A DNA stretch of 64,000 bases from assembly GCF_010731715.1 (NCBI RefSeq), contig NZ_AP022587.1, positions 3,906,001-3,970,000 of the forward strand, in the 5' to 3' direction. This stretch comes from Mycobacterium stomatepiae (GTDB lineage Bacteria > Actinomycetota > Actinomycetes > Mycobacteriales > Mycobacteriaceae). A program made the position numbers and the translations under genes. Positions 40,664 to 49,950 of this stretch are shown here, piece after piece. Position 1 is the first letter of the stretch. Every line of letters starts with the position of its first letter. The notes below the pieces were generated by a model, which saw nothing but the letters and a program-made list of their open reading frames with translations, was not told the DNA's origin and searched no databases.

Positions 40664-42312
40664 GGTTGTCCTTGAGCGCCAGCCATTTCGGCATCGGGCG
40701 CCGCCTCCAGCGCGTCCGGTTGTCGCGTCCGAGCCGGACGCAGCCAGTCGGGCAACCAGCGGGGCGGCGCATCGGGGGCGCGATCGAACGGGCCCCCCGC
40801 CGGATCATCCACCCGCCCGTCCCAGCGCACCAAATCCTCGTCGGGCCGGTAGATCTGGCGAATCACCAACGCGCACAACGCCACAACCGCGATGTCACGT
40901 AACAGTATCGTCGTGGTGAAAAACTGCTCGGGCAGCGAGCGATTCGGGTTGCCGTAGAGGTAGTACATCCGCGGCACCCACACCAGTGCGTCGATCGTCA
41001 TCCATGCCAGCAGGACCCGTCGATGCGGCAACGCCAGCACCGCAAGCGGTACCAGCCACAGCGAGAACTGCGGACTCCAGACCTTGTTGGTCAACAGGAA
41101 TGCGGCGACGGCCAAAAACAGCAGTTGCGGCACCCGCGGCCGCTGCGGGGCGGTGAGCGCGACGTAAGTGATTGCGGCACAGCACATAAGGAAGGACAAC
41201 GCGACCACCGCGTTGAGCACCGTGGGCGGCTCCCAGAAGCCCAGCTTCGGGTCGAAACCGGGCCAGCCGGTGAACGATTTCACCACGTTGTACAGCGAGT
41301 CCATGTCGTCGCCGCGCCGGGTGTTGAGCCGGAAGAACTCCGACCAGCCGCGCGGATACTTGATCAGCACCGGCAGATTGACCAACAACCAGGTCACCGC
41401 GACCGAGCCGGCGGTGCGCGCCAGCGCGCGATAGCGCCCGGTTCGGATGGCCAGCACCAGCATTGGGCCCAGGAACAGCAGTGGGTACATCTTCGCGGCG
41501 GCACCCAGGCCGATCAGCACGCCGGCCAGCACCGGTTTACGCCGCGCCCAGGACAGCAGCCCGGCCATCGCGAATCCCGTTGCCAGCGCATCGAAATTAG
41601 TGAATATCTGAAAGATCAGCAGCGGTGAGGCAGCCACCAGCGCCGCGTCCCAGATGCGGCGTCCGGACAGACCCGCGCTCGCCCATACGGTCGCCAGCCA
41701 GGCCAGCGCCAGCCCGAATGCGGCAATGTCGAAGAACACCACCACCTCCGCGATGACCGGAAGCGGTGCCAGCTTGCTCAGGGCGGTGTAGGTCTTGGCC
41801 AGAGCCATCGACGAGTACTGGTAAAGCCCGGTCAGCACCGGATATTCCATGTAGCGTACCGCGGGCTTGCCGTCGAAACGGGTCTGCGGCGCACCGCTGG
41901 AATCGGTTTCGATCCAGCTCGACTTGTACGGAAACATGCCCTTGTTCAACAACTCCGCACTGTAGAGCGGGACGGTATCGGAATAGCACAGCTCGTAGTA
42001 GGCGCGCTGGTTGTCCCAGTTGGCGACGCGCTGATCACCAGTGCCGGTACCACTGCTTTGCAGGCACGCCGCCTTCGTCGACCAGCCCAGCGCCAGGAAC
42101 ACCAGGGCGATCACAAACATCACCCGCAGCGGCGTCATCAGCCGGCTCCGCCCGATCAGCGCGTGCCGGCCCACCGGTCCACCGATCGCGTCGGCGAACG
42201 CGGCGCCCAAAGAGTCAGTGCGGCTGGGGCAATCGCGGTTGTCCGCGCTCCGCAGATCCTCGGCCAGTGTCCGCGGGGAGATGGTGGCGCTCTGCTGCCG
42301 AGCGCCGGTCAC
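40660..42312 (-). CDS. Polytopic GT87-type mannosyltransferase-like membrane protein (Rv0051 homologue)
   Basis: A 550-residue protein from GTG 42312, which overlaps the ponA1 stop (GTGA). About ten membrane helices, with conserved LMTPLRVMFVIALVFLALGW, GTGDQRVANWDNQRAYYELC, VRYMEYPVLTGLYQYSSMAL, IFQIFTNFDALATGFAMAGL and AAKMYPLLFLGPMLVLAIRT, typical of the DUF2029/GT87 family, which uses polyprenol-phosphate mannose. The acidic residue expected in the first external loop is present in the ETDSSG region. It is coupled to the penicillin-binding protein, pointing to envelope glycan synthesis. Confidence 0.87.
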   Translation of the reverse strand: MTGARQQSATISPRTLAEDLRSADNRDCPSRTDSLGAAFADAIGGPVGRHALIGRSRLMTPLRVMFVIALVFLALGWSTKAACLQSSGTGTGDQRVANWDNQRAYYELCYSDTVPLYSAELLNKGMFPYKSSWIETDSSGAPQTRFDGKPAVRYMEYPVLTGLYQYSSMALAKTYTALSKLAPLPVIAEVVVFFDIAAFGLALAWLATVWASAGLSGRRIWDAALVAASPLLIFQIFTNFDALATGFAMAGLLSWARRKPVLAGVLIGLGAAAKMYPLLFLGPMLVLAIRTGRYRALARTAGSVAVTWLLVNLPVLIKYPRGWSEFFRLNTRRGDDMDSLYNVVKSFTGWPGFDPKLGFWEPPTVLNAVVALSFLMCCAAITYVALTAPQRPRVPQLLFLAVAAFLLTNKVWSPQFSLWLVPLAVLALPHRRVLLAWMTIDALVWVPRMYYLYGNPNRSLPEQFFTTTILLRDIAVVALCALVIRQIYRPDEDLVRWDGRVDDPAGGPFDRAPDAPPRWLPDWLRPARTRQPDALEAAPDAEMAGAQGQP

Positions 42313-44795
42313 GGTGGCGCTTGTCCTGGTGCCGGGCCGGCGGGTTCCGGCGCCTGTCCCGGTGGTGGCGGCGGCGGGCCCGTGATCGTCGTCGGTGGGC
42401 CCACCGGGATCGTGATGCCCGGCGCCACCTCGATCGTGGGCTGGATGACGGTCACTTGCGGCGGCGGGGGCGGAGGCGGCGCAGGTACCCCTGCGTAGCC
42501 ACCGATCTCGGTCGGCTTCGGGAAGGTCTCGTTGGTGGTGCCCTTCAGCGCACCGTCCATCGTCGACTTCCAGATATCCGAGGGCAGTCCCGAGCCGTAA
42601 ACCTCTGCGCCCGAGGCGGTTACCAGCGGGACATTGTCCTGAACGGTACCCACCCACACCGCCGTCGACAGGGACGGGGTGTATCCGACCATCCACGCGT
42701 CCTTGTTGGCCTGGGTGTCGCCCAGCTGCACCGTGCCGGTCTTGGCCGCCGAGGCCCGGCCACCCGATAGGGCGTGCCCCCGTGAATAGGCGGCGATCGG
42801 TTGCATGGCGGCGGTGGTGTTGTCGGCGACTGCCTTGTCGATGCGCTGGTCGGCGCCCTTGTCCGAGTTTCCTGCGTCGAAAAGCACCTGGCCCTCGGCG
42901 TTGACGACCTTTTGCACCAGATGCGGCGGGTGGTACACACCGGAAGCGGCCAGTGTGGCATATGCGGAGGCCATGTCGACCGGCCGAGTTTGGTACTGGC
43001 CCAGCACAATTCCGTTGTTCGGCGGTCCGCCCTTGCCGTCCTCGGACAGCGTGTGCGAAACGCCGGGGAAACTCTTGGCGACGCCGGCCGCGAATGCGGC
43101 GTCGGCGACGGCCTGCGGTCCGTTCTTGAGTTTGAGCATCAGCCGGTAATAGGCGGTGTTCAGCGACATCTTGAGCGCCTCGGCGATATTGCAGGTGCCG
43201 CAATTCTCGCCGTCGACGTTGGTGATCTTGATGCCGTCGACCGTGAGCGGCGAGCTGTCGACCTGGTAGCCCAACCCGATTCCCTGCTGGAGGGCAGCCA
43301 CCAACGCGAACACCTTGAACGACGATCCGGTCTGCAGCCCGGCCTGCGCGAAATCGAAGCCGTTGGCGTCCGAACCGCCGTAGTAGGCGCGGATGGCGCC
43401 GGTGTGCGGGTCGATGGACACCACAGCGGAGCGCATGTCGGGGTCTTGTCCGTCAAGGTATTTCGAGACGGCCTTCTCCGCGGCCTGCTGCGCCTTGGGA
43501 TCGATCGTGGTGGTGACCTGCAGACCCTGAGTGTTCAGGGTCTGTTCGTCGATGTTGAACAGCTCCATCAGCTCTTTGGTGACCTGACGTTCGATCAGGC
43601 CGTTGGGGCCGGTGGTCTGGTTCTGCGCGCGCGCCTGATCGGGCGGCACGGTCTGGGGAAATTGCTGCGCCGCACGATCACTCGGCGACAAGGCATTGGT
43701 TTCCACCATGCCGTCCAGCACCCAATTCCACCGCGCCTCGGCGCCCTTGGGATCCACGGCCGGGTCCAGCGAGGACGGCCGGCGAATCAGCGCCGCCAAC
43801 AGCGCTCCCTCGGACACGGTCAGCTGGTCGACGGGTTTGTCGAAGTAGGCCTTGGACGCCGCCGAGATTCCGTAAGTGCCACGCCCGAAATAGATGATGT
43901 TCAGGTAGGCCTGCAGCACGTCGTCTTTGGACCACTCCCCCGACATCTTGGTGGCGATGACCAGTTCCTTGGCCTTTCGCAGCAGGCCGGCGAACCCATG
44001 CTGGGCAGAGCCGACGAGCGCGTTCTTCACGTATTGCTGCGTGATCGTCGACCCGCCCTGCAGGTCGCCGTTGCCGAAGAGGTTGTTCTCCACCGCCCGT
44101 GCGAAACCGGTGAAGTCAAAGCCCGGATTCGAATAGAAGTTTCGGTCCTCGGCGGCGATGACGGCCTGGCGCACGTGCACGGGCACCTGATTGATGTTTA
44201 CATCGACCCGATTTCCTTCGGGGGGAACGATTTTCGCGATCTCCGAGCCGTCGCTAGCCAGGATGGTCGACACCTGGCTGGTGCGGATGTTGCCCGGCTT
44301 GGGGATGTCGACGATGAAGTACGCCATCGTGAAGGTGACGATCGGCAACAGCACCAGGACCGCCGCGCTGAGGTAGGCCGCGCGCCGTACCCAGCGCCAG
44401 TTGATCTGCTCGACCCAGTTCGGCCCAGCGGCACGGTGACTTGGCACATCGGATCGGCCGGCGCCGCCCGGCGGTCGCGGTGGCGGCGGAGGCCCTTCGG
44501 GTGGCCGACCGGACAACGGGCGGTCGCGCCGCGGCGGGGCTGACGACCGGCCGTCGAGCGCGGCCTTCACCTCCTCGATCGCGTCGCGGGGCGCGGGCCT
44601 GGATCCGGGCCCGTCCAGCGCGGCCCTGACCTCGTCGATCGGGTCGGACCGCCGCGGAGACCGGTCATCGACGACCGGCGGCAGGATCATCGTCTGCCGG
44701 TCGTCCGGCGAAACCCGGCGGCGGGTCCCGGCGTCGGCACGCTGCGCCGGATGATCGGAATCGTCCGAACGATCGGCGTTGGGTTGCTTGCTCAT
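42309..44795 (-). CDS. ponA1: Bifunctional penicillin-binding protein PonA1
   Basis: Class A PBP, 828 residues from ATG 44795 (MSKQPNADRSDDSDHPAQRA). A disordered charged/proline-rich cytoplasmic head, one membrane helix (AAYLSAAVLVLLPIVTFTMA), the GT51 glycosyltransferase (AAEDRNFYSNPGF, LQGGSTITQQYVKNALVG) and the transpeptidase with SxxK TGSSFKVFALVAAL, SLN in EALKMSLNTAYYRLML and KTGT-type AAKTGTVQLGDT. It ends in a proline-rich tail (PPPPPPPPQVTVIQPTIEV). It makes and cross-links peptidoglycan; PonA1 in M. tuberculosis is tied to polar growth. Confidence 0.94.
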   Translation of the reverse strand: MSKQPNADRSDDSDHPAQRADAGTRRRVSPDDRQTMILPPVVDDRSPRRSDPIDEVRAALDGPGSRPAPRDAIEEVKAALDGRSSAPPRRDRPLSGRPPEGPPPPPRPPGGAGRSDVPSHRAAGPNWVEQINWRWVRRAAYLSAAVLVLLPIVTFTMAYFIVDIPKPGNIRTSQVSTILASDGSEIAKIVPPEGNRVDVNINQVPVHVRQAVIAAEDRNFYSNPGFDFTGFARAVENNLFGNGDLQGGSTITQQYVKNALVGSAQHGFAGLLRKAKELVIATKMSGEWSKDDVLQAYLNIIYFGRGTYGISAASKAYFDKPVDQLTVSEGALLAALIRRPSSLDPAVDPKGAEARWNWVLDGMVETNALSPSDRAAQQFPQTVPPDQARAQNQTTGPNGLIERQVTKELMELFNIDEQTLNTQGLQVTTTIDPKAQQAAEKAVSKYLDGQDPDMRSAVVSIDPHTGAIRAYYGGSDANGFDFAQAGLQTGSSFKVFALVAALQQGIGLGYQVDSSPLTVDGIKITNVDGENCGTCNIAEALKMSLNTAYYRLMLKLKNGPQAVADAAFAAGVAKSFPGVSHTLSEDGKGGPPNNGIVLGQYQTRPVDMASAYATLAASGVYHPPHLVQKVVNAEGQVLFDAGNSDKGADQRIDKAVADNTTAAMQPIAAYSRGHALSGGRASAAKTGTVQLGDTQANKDAWMVGYTPSLSTAVWVGTVQDNVPLVTASGAEVYGSGLPSDIWKSTMDGALKGTTNETFPKPTEIGGYAGVPAPPPPPPPQVTVIQPTIEVAPGITIPVGPPTTITGPPPPPPGQAPEPAGPAPGQAPP

Positions 44796-44850
44796 ACGCT
44801 CAGTCGCGGACCCGCGCGGGTCATCGGGCGACTGATCGTGGCGCCGTTCG

Positions 44851-45285
44851 TTATTCAATGGCCGTGCGGGCGCCGTTGCGTGCAGTCCGCGTGGACCGGG
44901 TCCCCCGAGGAGAAGGCGCCGGGCGTTCCGCGCCGAACACATACGACTTGACTAGGTGATTCCAGCTGCAGGTTCGGCACACCTCGACCACGTGCACCGA
45001 GAACTCGCTGAGCTTCATCGCCAGCAAGACCAGCTCTTCCGCGGTGCGGGCCGAACCGGATACCGCGCCCAGGTGATCGCCGAACACCCATGACACCAAA
45101 GTGAGCTGCTCTTTTCGGCAGATCGGGCACATCACCTGACTGGTCTTGCCGTGAAACTTCGCAGCGCGCAGCAAATAAGGGTTAGCATCGCAGACCTCGG
45201 TCACACCCGTGCGGCCCGAGTACACCTCGGCCAGCAGTGAGCGCCGCCGAAGCGCGTAGTCCACCACCTGTCGCTGCAATCGCAC
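44851..45285 (-). CDS. DUF5318 zinc-ribbon protein (Rv0049 homologue)
   Basis: A 144-residue protein from GTG 45285 (VRLQRQVVDYALRRRSLLAE). Two CxxC pairs (SQVMCPICRKEQLTLVSWVF and VEVCRTCSWNHLVKSYVFG) form a likely zinc ribbon. The frame is open upstream to 45699 but conservation begins here. It precedes ponA1 on the same strand with 55 bases between, an arrangement conserved in mycobacteria. Function unknown. Confidence 0.85.
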   Translation of the reverse strand: MRLQRQVVDYALRRRSLLAEVYSGRTGVTEVCDANPYLLRAAKFHGKTSQVMCPICRKEQLTLVSWVFGDHLGAVSGSARTAEELVLLAMKLSEFSVHVVEVCRTCSWNHLVKSYVFGAERPAPSPRGTRSTRTARNGARTAIE

Positions 45286-45385
45286 GTTGACCAGAGTACG
45301 TCGCCGTTGGCACCGCCGACACGCAACCAAGGCTGTCGACACCGCTGCGCCGCGGTAACAACAGGTGACTTCTACGATCATCCCC

Positions 45386-46257
45386 ATGGCGAAATGGCTG
45401 GGCACACCACTCGGCGGCGGGGTGACCACCGCGACCCGCGCCAAGGACACCGACCGGCAGGACACCTGTACGGTGCTCGACAACGCCCTGGCCGACGGTG
45501 AGCTGTCCGGCGAGGAACACCGGGAGCGCGTCAGCAAGGCCACCAATGCCGTGACGTTGGGTGACCTGAAGCAACTGGTGTCGGATCTGCAGGGCAGCAC
45601 CCCGGCGCGGCTGCGCGCGGCAAAGTCGAACGCGGTGCCCGCGGTTCGCTCGCGCGGCATCGCGATCGCCGTGTTGGTGGTGTCGGTGCTGTTCGGCACG
45701 GGCCTCGGCTGGGGCCTCTATGGGAACACCAGCTCGCCGCTGGACTTCACCACCGATCCGGGCGCCAAGCCGGACGGCGTCGCGGCCGTGGTGCTGACCC
45801 CGCCCAAGCAACTGCAGTCGCTCGGCGGACTCACCGGACTGCTGGAGCAGGCCCGCAAGAAGTTCGGTGACACCGTCGGCTATCGGCTGCTCGTCTACCC
45901 CCCAATGCCAGCATGTACCGCCCGGACCCGGCCGACGCCCGCCGAGTCCTCGACTACGACTACCGCGGCGGCTGGGACGACCCGACCACCTCCCCCAAAA
46001 CCGACCAGGTTGCCGCGGTCGACCTGGGCAAGTTCGACGTCAAGACGGCGGTCGGCATCATGCGCGGGGCACCGGAGACGCTGGGCATCAAGGCGTCCGA
46101 GGTCAAGTCGACGTATCTGATCATCGAACCGGCCAAAGACCCGACCGCCCCGGGGTCGCTGACCCTGTCCGTATACGTATCCAGCGACTACGGCAGCGGT
46201 TCGATCGACTTCGCCGGTGACGGCACCATCAATCGGGTGAACTACCCCTCTAGTTGA
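45386..46257 (+). pseudogene. DUF1707 membrane-anchored protein (Rv0048c homologue), frameshifted
   Basis: ATG 45386 opens MAKWLGTPLGGGVTTATRAK, then a DUF1707/SHOCT-like segment (DTCTVLDNALADGELSGEEH), one membrane helix (GIAIAVLVVSVLFGTGLGWG) and an external domain. At the run of six C (45898-45903) the frame breaks after RLLVYPP; one base out of phase it continues NASMYRPDPADARRVLDYDY to the natural stop at 46257. One missing C (seven expected) would repair it. The rest is well preserved, so either a fresh mutation or a homopolymer error. Confidence 0.8.
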
Positions 46258-46274
46258 GGCCGCTCTGCGCCGTC

Positions 46275-46349
46275 TCGAGTGTGCGCCGACGGTTTTGGTG
46301 CGCGCCGAGCGCGATTTCTGCCTATTTTCGGCCGAAGACACACACTCGA
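46275..46349. repeat. Intergenic palindromic element with TCGAGTGTG arms
   Basis: TCGAGTGTG (46275-46283) pairs perfectly with CACACTCGA (46341-46349) across a 57-base GC-rich loop containing GCGCGATTTC. Such GAGTGTG...CACACTC elements recur between genes in mycobacteria. It may act as a bidirectional terminator between this gene's 3' end and the PadR promoter. Confidence 0.55.
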
Positions 46350-46428
46350 CGACTTCGGGGCCGCGGCTGTGAGCTTCAAATCGCGGTGACTAACTGCATG
46401 CCAACACCAGGTTGTGTTGTGGCAAATA

Positions 46429-46441
46429 TATCGAGGCGATA
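46429..46441. promoter_or_regulatory. Palindrome in the padR promoter, candidate PadR operator
   Basis: TATCG-agg-CGATA is a perfect 5-bp inverted repeat embedded in the AT-rich stretch AAATATATCGAGGCGATACT, 55 bases before the padR start. Its position in the promoter and its AT-rich character suit autoregulation by PadR. Binding is inferred. Confidence 0.45.
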
Positions 46442-46495
46442 CTATTACGCGACGCGTCGGCCGGACGTAACTAGCTATGAAAAGGAGGTGACTCG

Positions 46496-47038
46496 ATGCT
46501 CGAGCTTGCCATCCTCGGGCTCCTGATCGAATCACCGATGCATGGCTATGAGCTGCGCAAGCGGCTGACCGGCCTACTCGGTGCGTTCCGCGCGTTTTCG
46601 TACGGTTCGCTCTACCCGGCGCTGCGCCGCATGCAGGCGGACGGGTTGATCGCCGAGAACGCGGCGCCGGCTGGTACTCCGGTCCGGCGGGCCCGTCGGG
46701 TCTACGAGCTGACCGAAACGGGCCGAGTGCGTTTCGGTGAGTTGGTGGCCGACACCGGTCCGCACAACTACACGGACGACGGCTTCGGAGTGCACCTGGC
46801 GTTCTTCAACCGCACGCCGGCCGAAGCCCGGATGCGGATCCTCGAAGGTCGCCGCCGACAGGTCGAGGAACGCCGCGAAGGTCTGCGTGAAGCCATCGCG
46901 CGGGCCAGCAACTCGCTCGACCGCTACACGCGTCAGCTCCACCAACTCGGGCTCGAGTCCAGCGAGCGCGAGGTCAAGTGGCTCAACGAGCTCATCGCCG
47001 CGGAGCGCGCGGCACCCGGGCTCACCGAACAGACGTAA
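46496..47038 (+). CDS. PadR-family transcriptional regulator (Rv0047c homologue)
   Basis: A 180-residue PadR protein: winged HTH MLELAILGLLIESPMHGYEL, FSYGSLYPALRRMQADGLIA, RRVYELTETGRVRFGELVAD, then a C-terminal coiled helix for dimerisation (RMRILEGRRRQVEERREGLR). The ribosome site aaaaggaggtgactcg is very strong. It lies 49 bases before ino1 on the same strand and is probably co-transcribed with it, as in other mycobacteria, so it may link inositol synthesis to a regulatory signal. Confidence 0.9.
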   Translation: MLELAILGLLIESPMHGYELRKRLTGLLGAFRAFSYGSLYPALRRMQADGLIAENAAPAGTPVRRARRVYELTETGRVRFGELVADTGPHNYTDDGFGVHLAFFNRTPAEARMRILEGRRRQVEERREGLREAIARASNSLDRYTRQLHQLGLESSEREVKWLNELIAAERAAPGLTEQT

Positions 47039-47087
47039 CCACCCAAGGCATTCGAGACATAGGTAATTGAGGTTAGGAGAACGCCCT

Positions 47088-48185
47088 ATGAGTCAGCACA
47101 ACGCACCCGAGGCGTCGAACGAGGTACGAGTCGCCATTGTCGGCGTCGGTAACTGCGCGTCCTCGCTGGTTCAGGGCGTTCAGTATTACTACGACGCCGA
47201 CGAGAACAGCACCGTGCCCGGCTTGATGCACGTGACGTTCGGCCAGTACCACGTCCGCGACGTGAAGTTCGTGGCCGCGTTCGACGTGGACGCCAAGAAG
47301 GTCGGCTTTGACCTGTCGGAGGCGATCTTCGCGTCGGAGAACAACACGATCAAGATCGCTGACGTGCCGCCCACCAACGTGACAGTGCAGCGCGGCCCGA
47401 CGCTCGACGGCATCGGCAAGTACTACGCCGACACCATCGAGGTGTCCGACGCCGAGGCGGTCGACGTGGTCGCGGCGCTGCGCGAGGCCAAGGCCGACGT
47501 GCTGGTGTCCTACCTCCCGGTGGGGTCGGAAGAGGCCGACAAGTTCTACGCGCAGTGCGCGATCGACGCCGGTGTGGCGTTCGTCAATGCGCTGCCGGTG
47601 TTCATCGCCTCGGACCCGGTGTGGGCCAAGAAGTTCGCCGACGCAGGCGTGCCGATCGTCGGTGACGACATCAAGAGCCAGGTCGGTGCGACGATCACCC
47701 ACCGCGTGATGGCCAAGCTGTTCGAGGACCGGGGCGTGCAGCTCGACCGAACCATGCAGCTCAACGTCGGCGGCAACATGGACTTCCTCAACATGCTCGA
47801 GCGCGAGCGTCTGGAGTCCAAGAAGATCTCGAAGACCCAGGCCGTCACGTCGAACGTGCAGCGCGAGTTCAAGACGAAGGACGTGCACATCGGCCCGTCC
47901 GACCACGTCGGCTGGCTCGACGACCGCAAGTGGGCCTACGTCCGTCTCGAGGGCCGGGCGTTCGGTGACGTTCCGCTGAACCTGGAATACAAGCTCGAGG
48001 TCTGGGATTCGCCGAACTCCGCCGGCGTCATCATCGACGCGGTGCGGGCGGCCAAGATCGCCAAGGATCGCGGCATCGGGGGACCCGTTGTTCCGGCGTC
48101 GGCGTACCTGATGAAGAGCCCGCCGCAGCAGCTTCCTGACGACATCGCGCGCGCGCAGCTCGAAGAGTTCATCATCGAGGGCTAG
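47088..48185 (+). CDS. ino1: Inositol-1-phosphate synthase
   Basis: A 365-residue protein from ATG 47088 with ribosome site ttaggagaa. Landmarks: NAD-binding [80 protein letters not shown] and [20 protein letters not shown]. It converts glucose-6-phosphate to inositol-3-phosphate, the entry step to phosphatidylinositol mannosides and mycothiol. Intact and canonical. Confidence 0.96.
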   Translation: MSQHNAPEASNEVRVAIVGVGNCASSLVQGVQYYYDADENSTVPGLMHVTFGQYHVRDVKFVAAFDVDAKKVGFDLSEAIFASENNTIKIADVPPTNVTVQRGPTLDGIGKYYADTIEVSDAEAVDVVAALREAKADVLVSYLPVGSEEADKFYAQCAIDAGVAFVNALPVFIASDPVWAKKFADAGVPIVGDDIKSQVGATITHRVMAKLFEDRGVQLDRTMQLNVGGNMDFLNMLERERLESKKISKTQAVTSNVQREFKTKDVHIGPSDHVGWLDDRKWAYVRLEGRAFGDVPLNLEYKLEVWDSPNSAGVIIDAVRAAKIAKDRGIGGPVVPASAYLMKSPPQQLPDDIARAQLEEFIIEG

Positions 48186-48205
48186 TTCACGCCACCACTT
48201 TTGAC

Positions 48206-48269
48206 CCCGCGGGCGTAACGCCAGGGCGATTTTCGACGCAGGAATTCGCCACAGCGTTACGCCCGCGGG
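48206..48269. terminator. Long perfect hairpin downstream of ino1
   Basis: CCCGCGGGCGTAACGC (48206-48221) is perfectly complementary to GCGTTACGCCCGCGGG (48254-48269). Inside the loop, GGCGA and TCGCC extend the pairing, with GATTTTCGACGCAGGAA between. There is no U tract, so it is a mycobacterial-style intergenic palindrome that probably ends ino1 transcription and may be a repeat family. Confidence 0.65.
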
Positions 48270-48302
48270 CTGCTCTGTAGTCGACATCATCGACACAACG
48301 CT

Positions 48303-48641
48303 GTGCAGGTGCACCTGCAGTCGACCCGCGCCGGCGCCGCCAACACGATGAGCAAGCCGATGGTCGACGATCCCCGCATCCTGCACGTCCGCTACACCGA
48401 CTTCATCGCCGATCAGGTGGCAACCGTGCGGCGCTACTACGCATTCGCGGGCCGGGAAGTCACACCCAAAGCCGAGTCCGCGATGCGCGACTATCTGGCC
48501 AACAATCGCGGCGACCGCTACGGCAAGTTCCGCTACTCCACGCAGCTGCTGATCGACATCGGCGAAGACCTCGACGCGCTGCACGCGGAATTCCGGCCGT
48601 TCCGTGAGCGATTCGGCGTCGCGATCGAGAAGCGGGGCTGA
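48303..48641 (+). pseudogene. C-terminal fragment of a sulfotransferase-family protein
   Basis: The frame reads DPRILHVRYTDFIADQVATV, RRYYAFAGREVTPKAESAMR, DYLANNRGDRYGKFRYSTQL, the last third of the mycobacterial sulfotransferase family (normally about 380 residues). The PAPS-binding 5' loop and catalytic histidine region are absent and the start is not a natural one. It sits directly behind ino1's hairpin. A remnant of a deleted gene. Confidence 0.7.
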
Positions 48642-48645
48642 AGCG

Positions 48646-48852
48646 ATGCCGGCCCACCAGCGCCTGTCGGTGCACAACGTCACGTTCTACGGCACCGCGC
48701 TGGCCGAGCTGGAATCGCACTGGATGACCCTGGCCGTATCCCGGTTGAGCATCCTGGACAGCCAGCTACTCGATCCGGAATTTCCAAAGCTGTTGCAGCG
48801 CACTAACTATACGGTGGAAGCCGCCTACCACCTGTTTCCGGCGGCCGGCTGA
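48646..48852 (+). pseudogene. N-terminal fragment of a TIM-barrel isomerase/epimerase-like protein
   Basis: ATG 48646 starts RLSVHNVTFYGTALAELESH and SRLSILDSQLLDPEFPKLLQ, resembling the first strands and helices of sugar-phosphate isomerase/epimerase (AP_endonuc_2-like) proteins, usually 250-300 residues. It ends after 68 residues at a stop exactly where a different gene's sequence begins. It is 5 bases behind the sulfotransferase fragment. A deletion junction is likely. Confidence 0.55.
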
Positions 48853-49950
48853 CCACCGATGCCCACGCCGCCCAGGATGCGCTGATGCCGGTGATCGACG
48901 CCGCGGCGCGGATGGTCTACCTGTTCACCGGCGGGCGCGACTCCCTCACCCGGAATCGGGCCGCCGACCGGTTCGCCACGATGATCGCGCCCTGCGTCGC
49001 ACACCCGCAGCAGGTGTGGATCGACGGGCAGTCGATTTATCGGCTGTCCGGAAATCGCGGCACCGCGCCATTTTTCAACGTCACCGTGCAGGGTGCGCGG
49101 GTGCCCGGGCCCGGTGTGCTGCACGAGCCGTTCGGTGACACCCGGAGGCCAATCTGTTCGGCCGACAACTCAGCGTCGGCGACGACGGCGAATTCGAGAT
49201 CTACATCGGTGGACCCGAACGCGGCCCCAACTGGCTGCCTACCACCGAGCAATCGCGAAAGCTGTTCATCCGGCAGGGATTCGACCGCTGGGACGAGCGG
49301 CCGGCGCGACTGCGCATCGAGAGGGTCGACATGACCACACCCAAACTGCTGCCCAGCCCCGAGATCATGGTCGAGGCGATGCGATGGGCCGGCGATTTCG
49401 TCACCGGCCTGATGTCGGACTGGCCGGAATTTCCGTTCACCTACGGCGGTGTCGACGCCGAGCATCCCAACGAGTTTCCCACCATTCCAGGCGTCGGCGC
49501 AGGCGACGCGGACAGCAAGCGCGGCCGCGCCGCCGCCAACATGTACTGGGAGCTGGCATCCGACGAAGCGCTGATCGTCGAATTCGACGCCCACGACGGG
49601 CTGTGGATGTTCACCAACATGGGCGTCTTCTTCAACAGCATGGACTACCTCTACCGCCCGGTGAGCTACACACCGAGCCGCACGAAGACCGACAGCGACG
49701 GGCGCATCCGTCTGGTCATGGCGCATCGTGATCCGAATGTGCACAACTGGCTGGACACCCAGGGCTTCGAGCGTGGGAACCTCACCTACCGTCACATGCT
49801 CGACGGTGAACCCGCCGTGCTGGACGCGCACGTGGTCAAACAGTAGATCGCGCATGTGCTTCCTGCGGGCACCGCGATGGTGAGCCCCTCCGAGCGCAGC
49901 GCCGCGATGTGGGAACGATTTCACGGCATTCGGCGTCGTTACATCCTCTA
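48850..49950 (+). pseudogene. DUF1214-domain protein, truncated, frameshifted and with an internal stop
   Basis: The first recognised part (LTTDAHAAQDALMPVIDAAA, RMVYLFTGGRDSLTRNRAAD, GSIYRLSGNRGTAPFF-like IYRLSGNRGTAPFFNVTVQG) lacks a start. At 49141 one C is missing (ACACCCGG for an expected ACACCCCGG), shifting FGDTPEANLFGRQLSVGDDG. After the C-terminal DUF1214 segment (FTNMGVFFNSMDYLYRPVSY) there is an in-frame TAG at 49844-49846, and beyond it the true ending HVLPAGTAMVSPSERSAAMW, RRRYIL, to TAG 49950. Three defects make this a dead gene. Confidence 0.8.

Noticed and set aside
42801..44543. 580-codon open frame on the plus strand opposite ponA1
   Set aside because: It mirrors ponA1 codons, has an unlikely amino-acid composition and no family resemblance; GC-rich DNA commonly leaves the antisense frame open.
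47073..48683. 536-codon minus-strand frame opposite ino1
   Set aside because: Antisense shadow of ino1; the plus-strand gene has all motifs and a good ribosome site.
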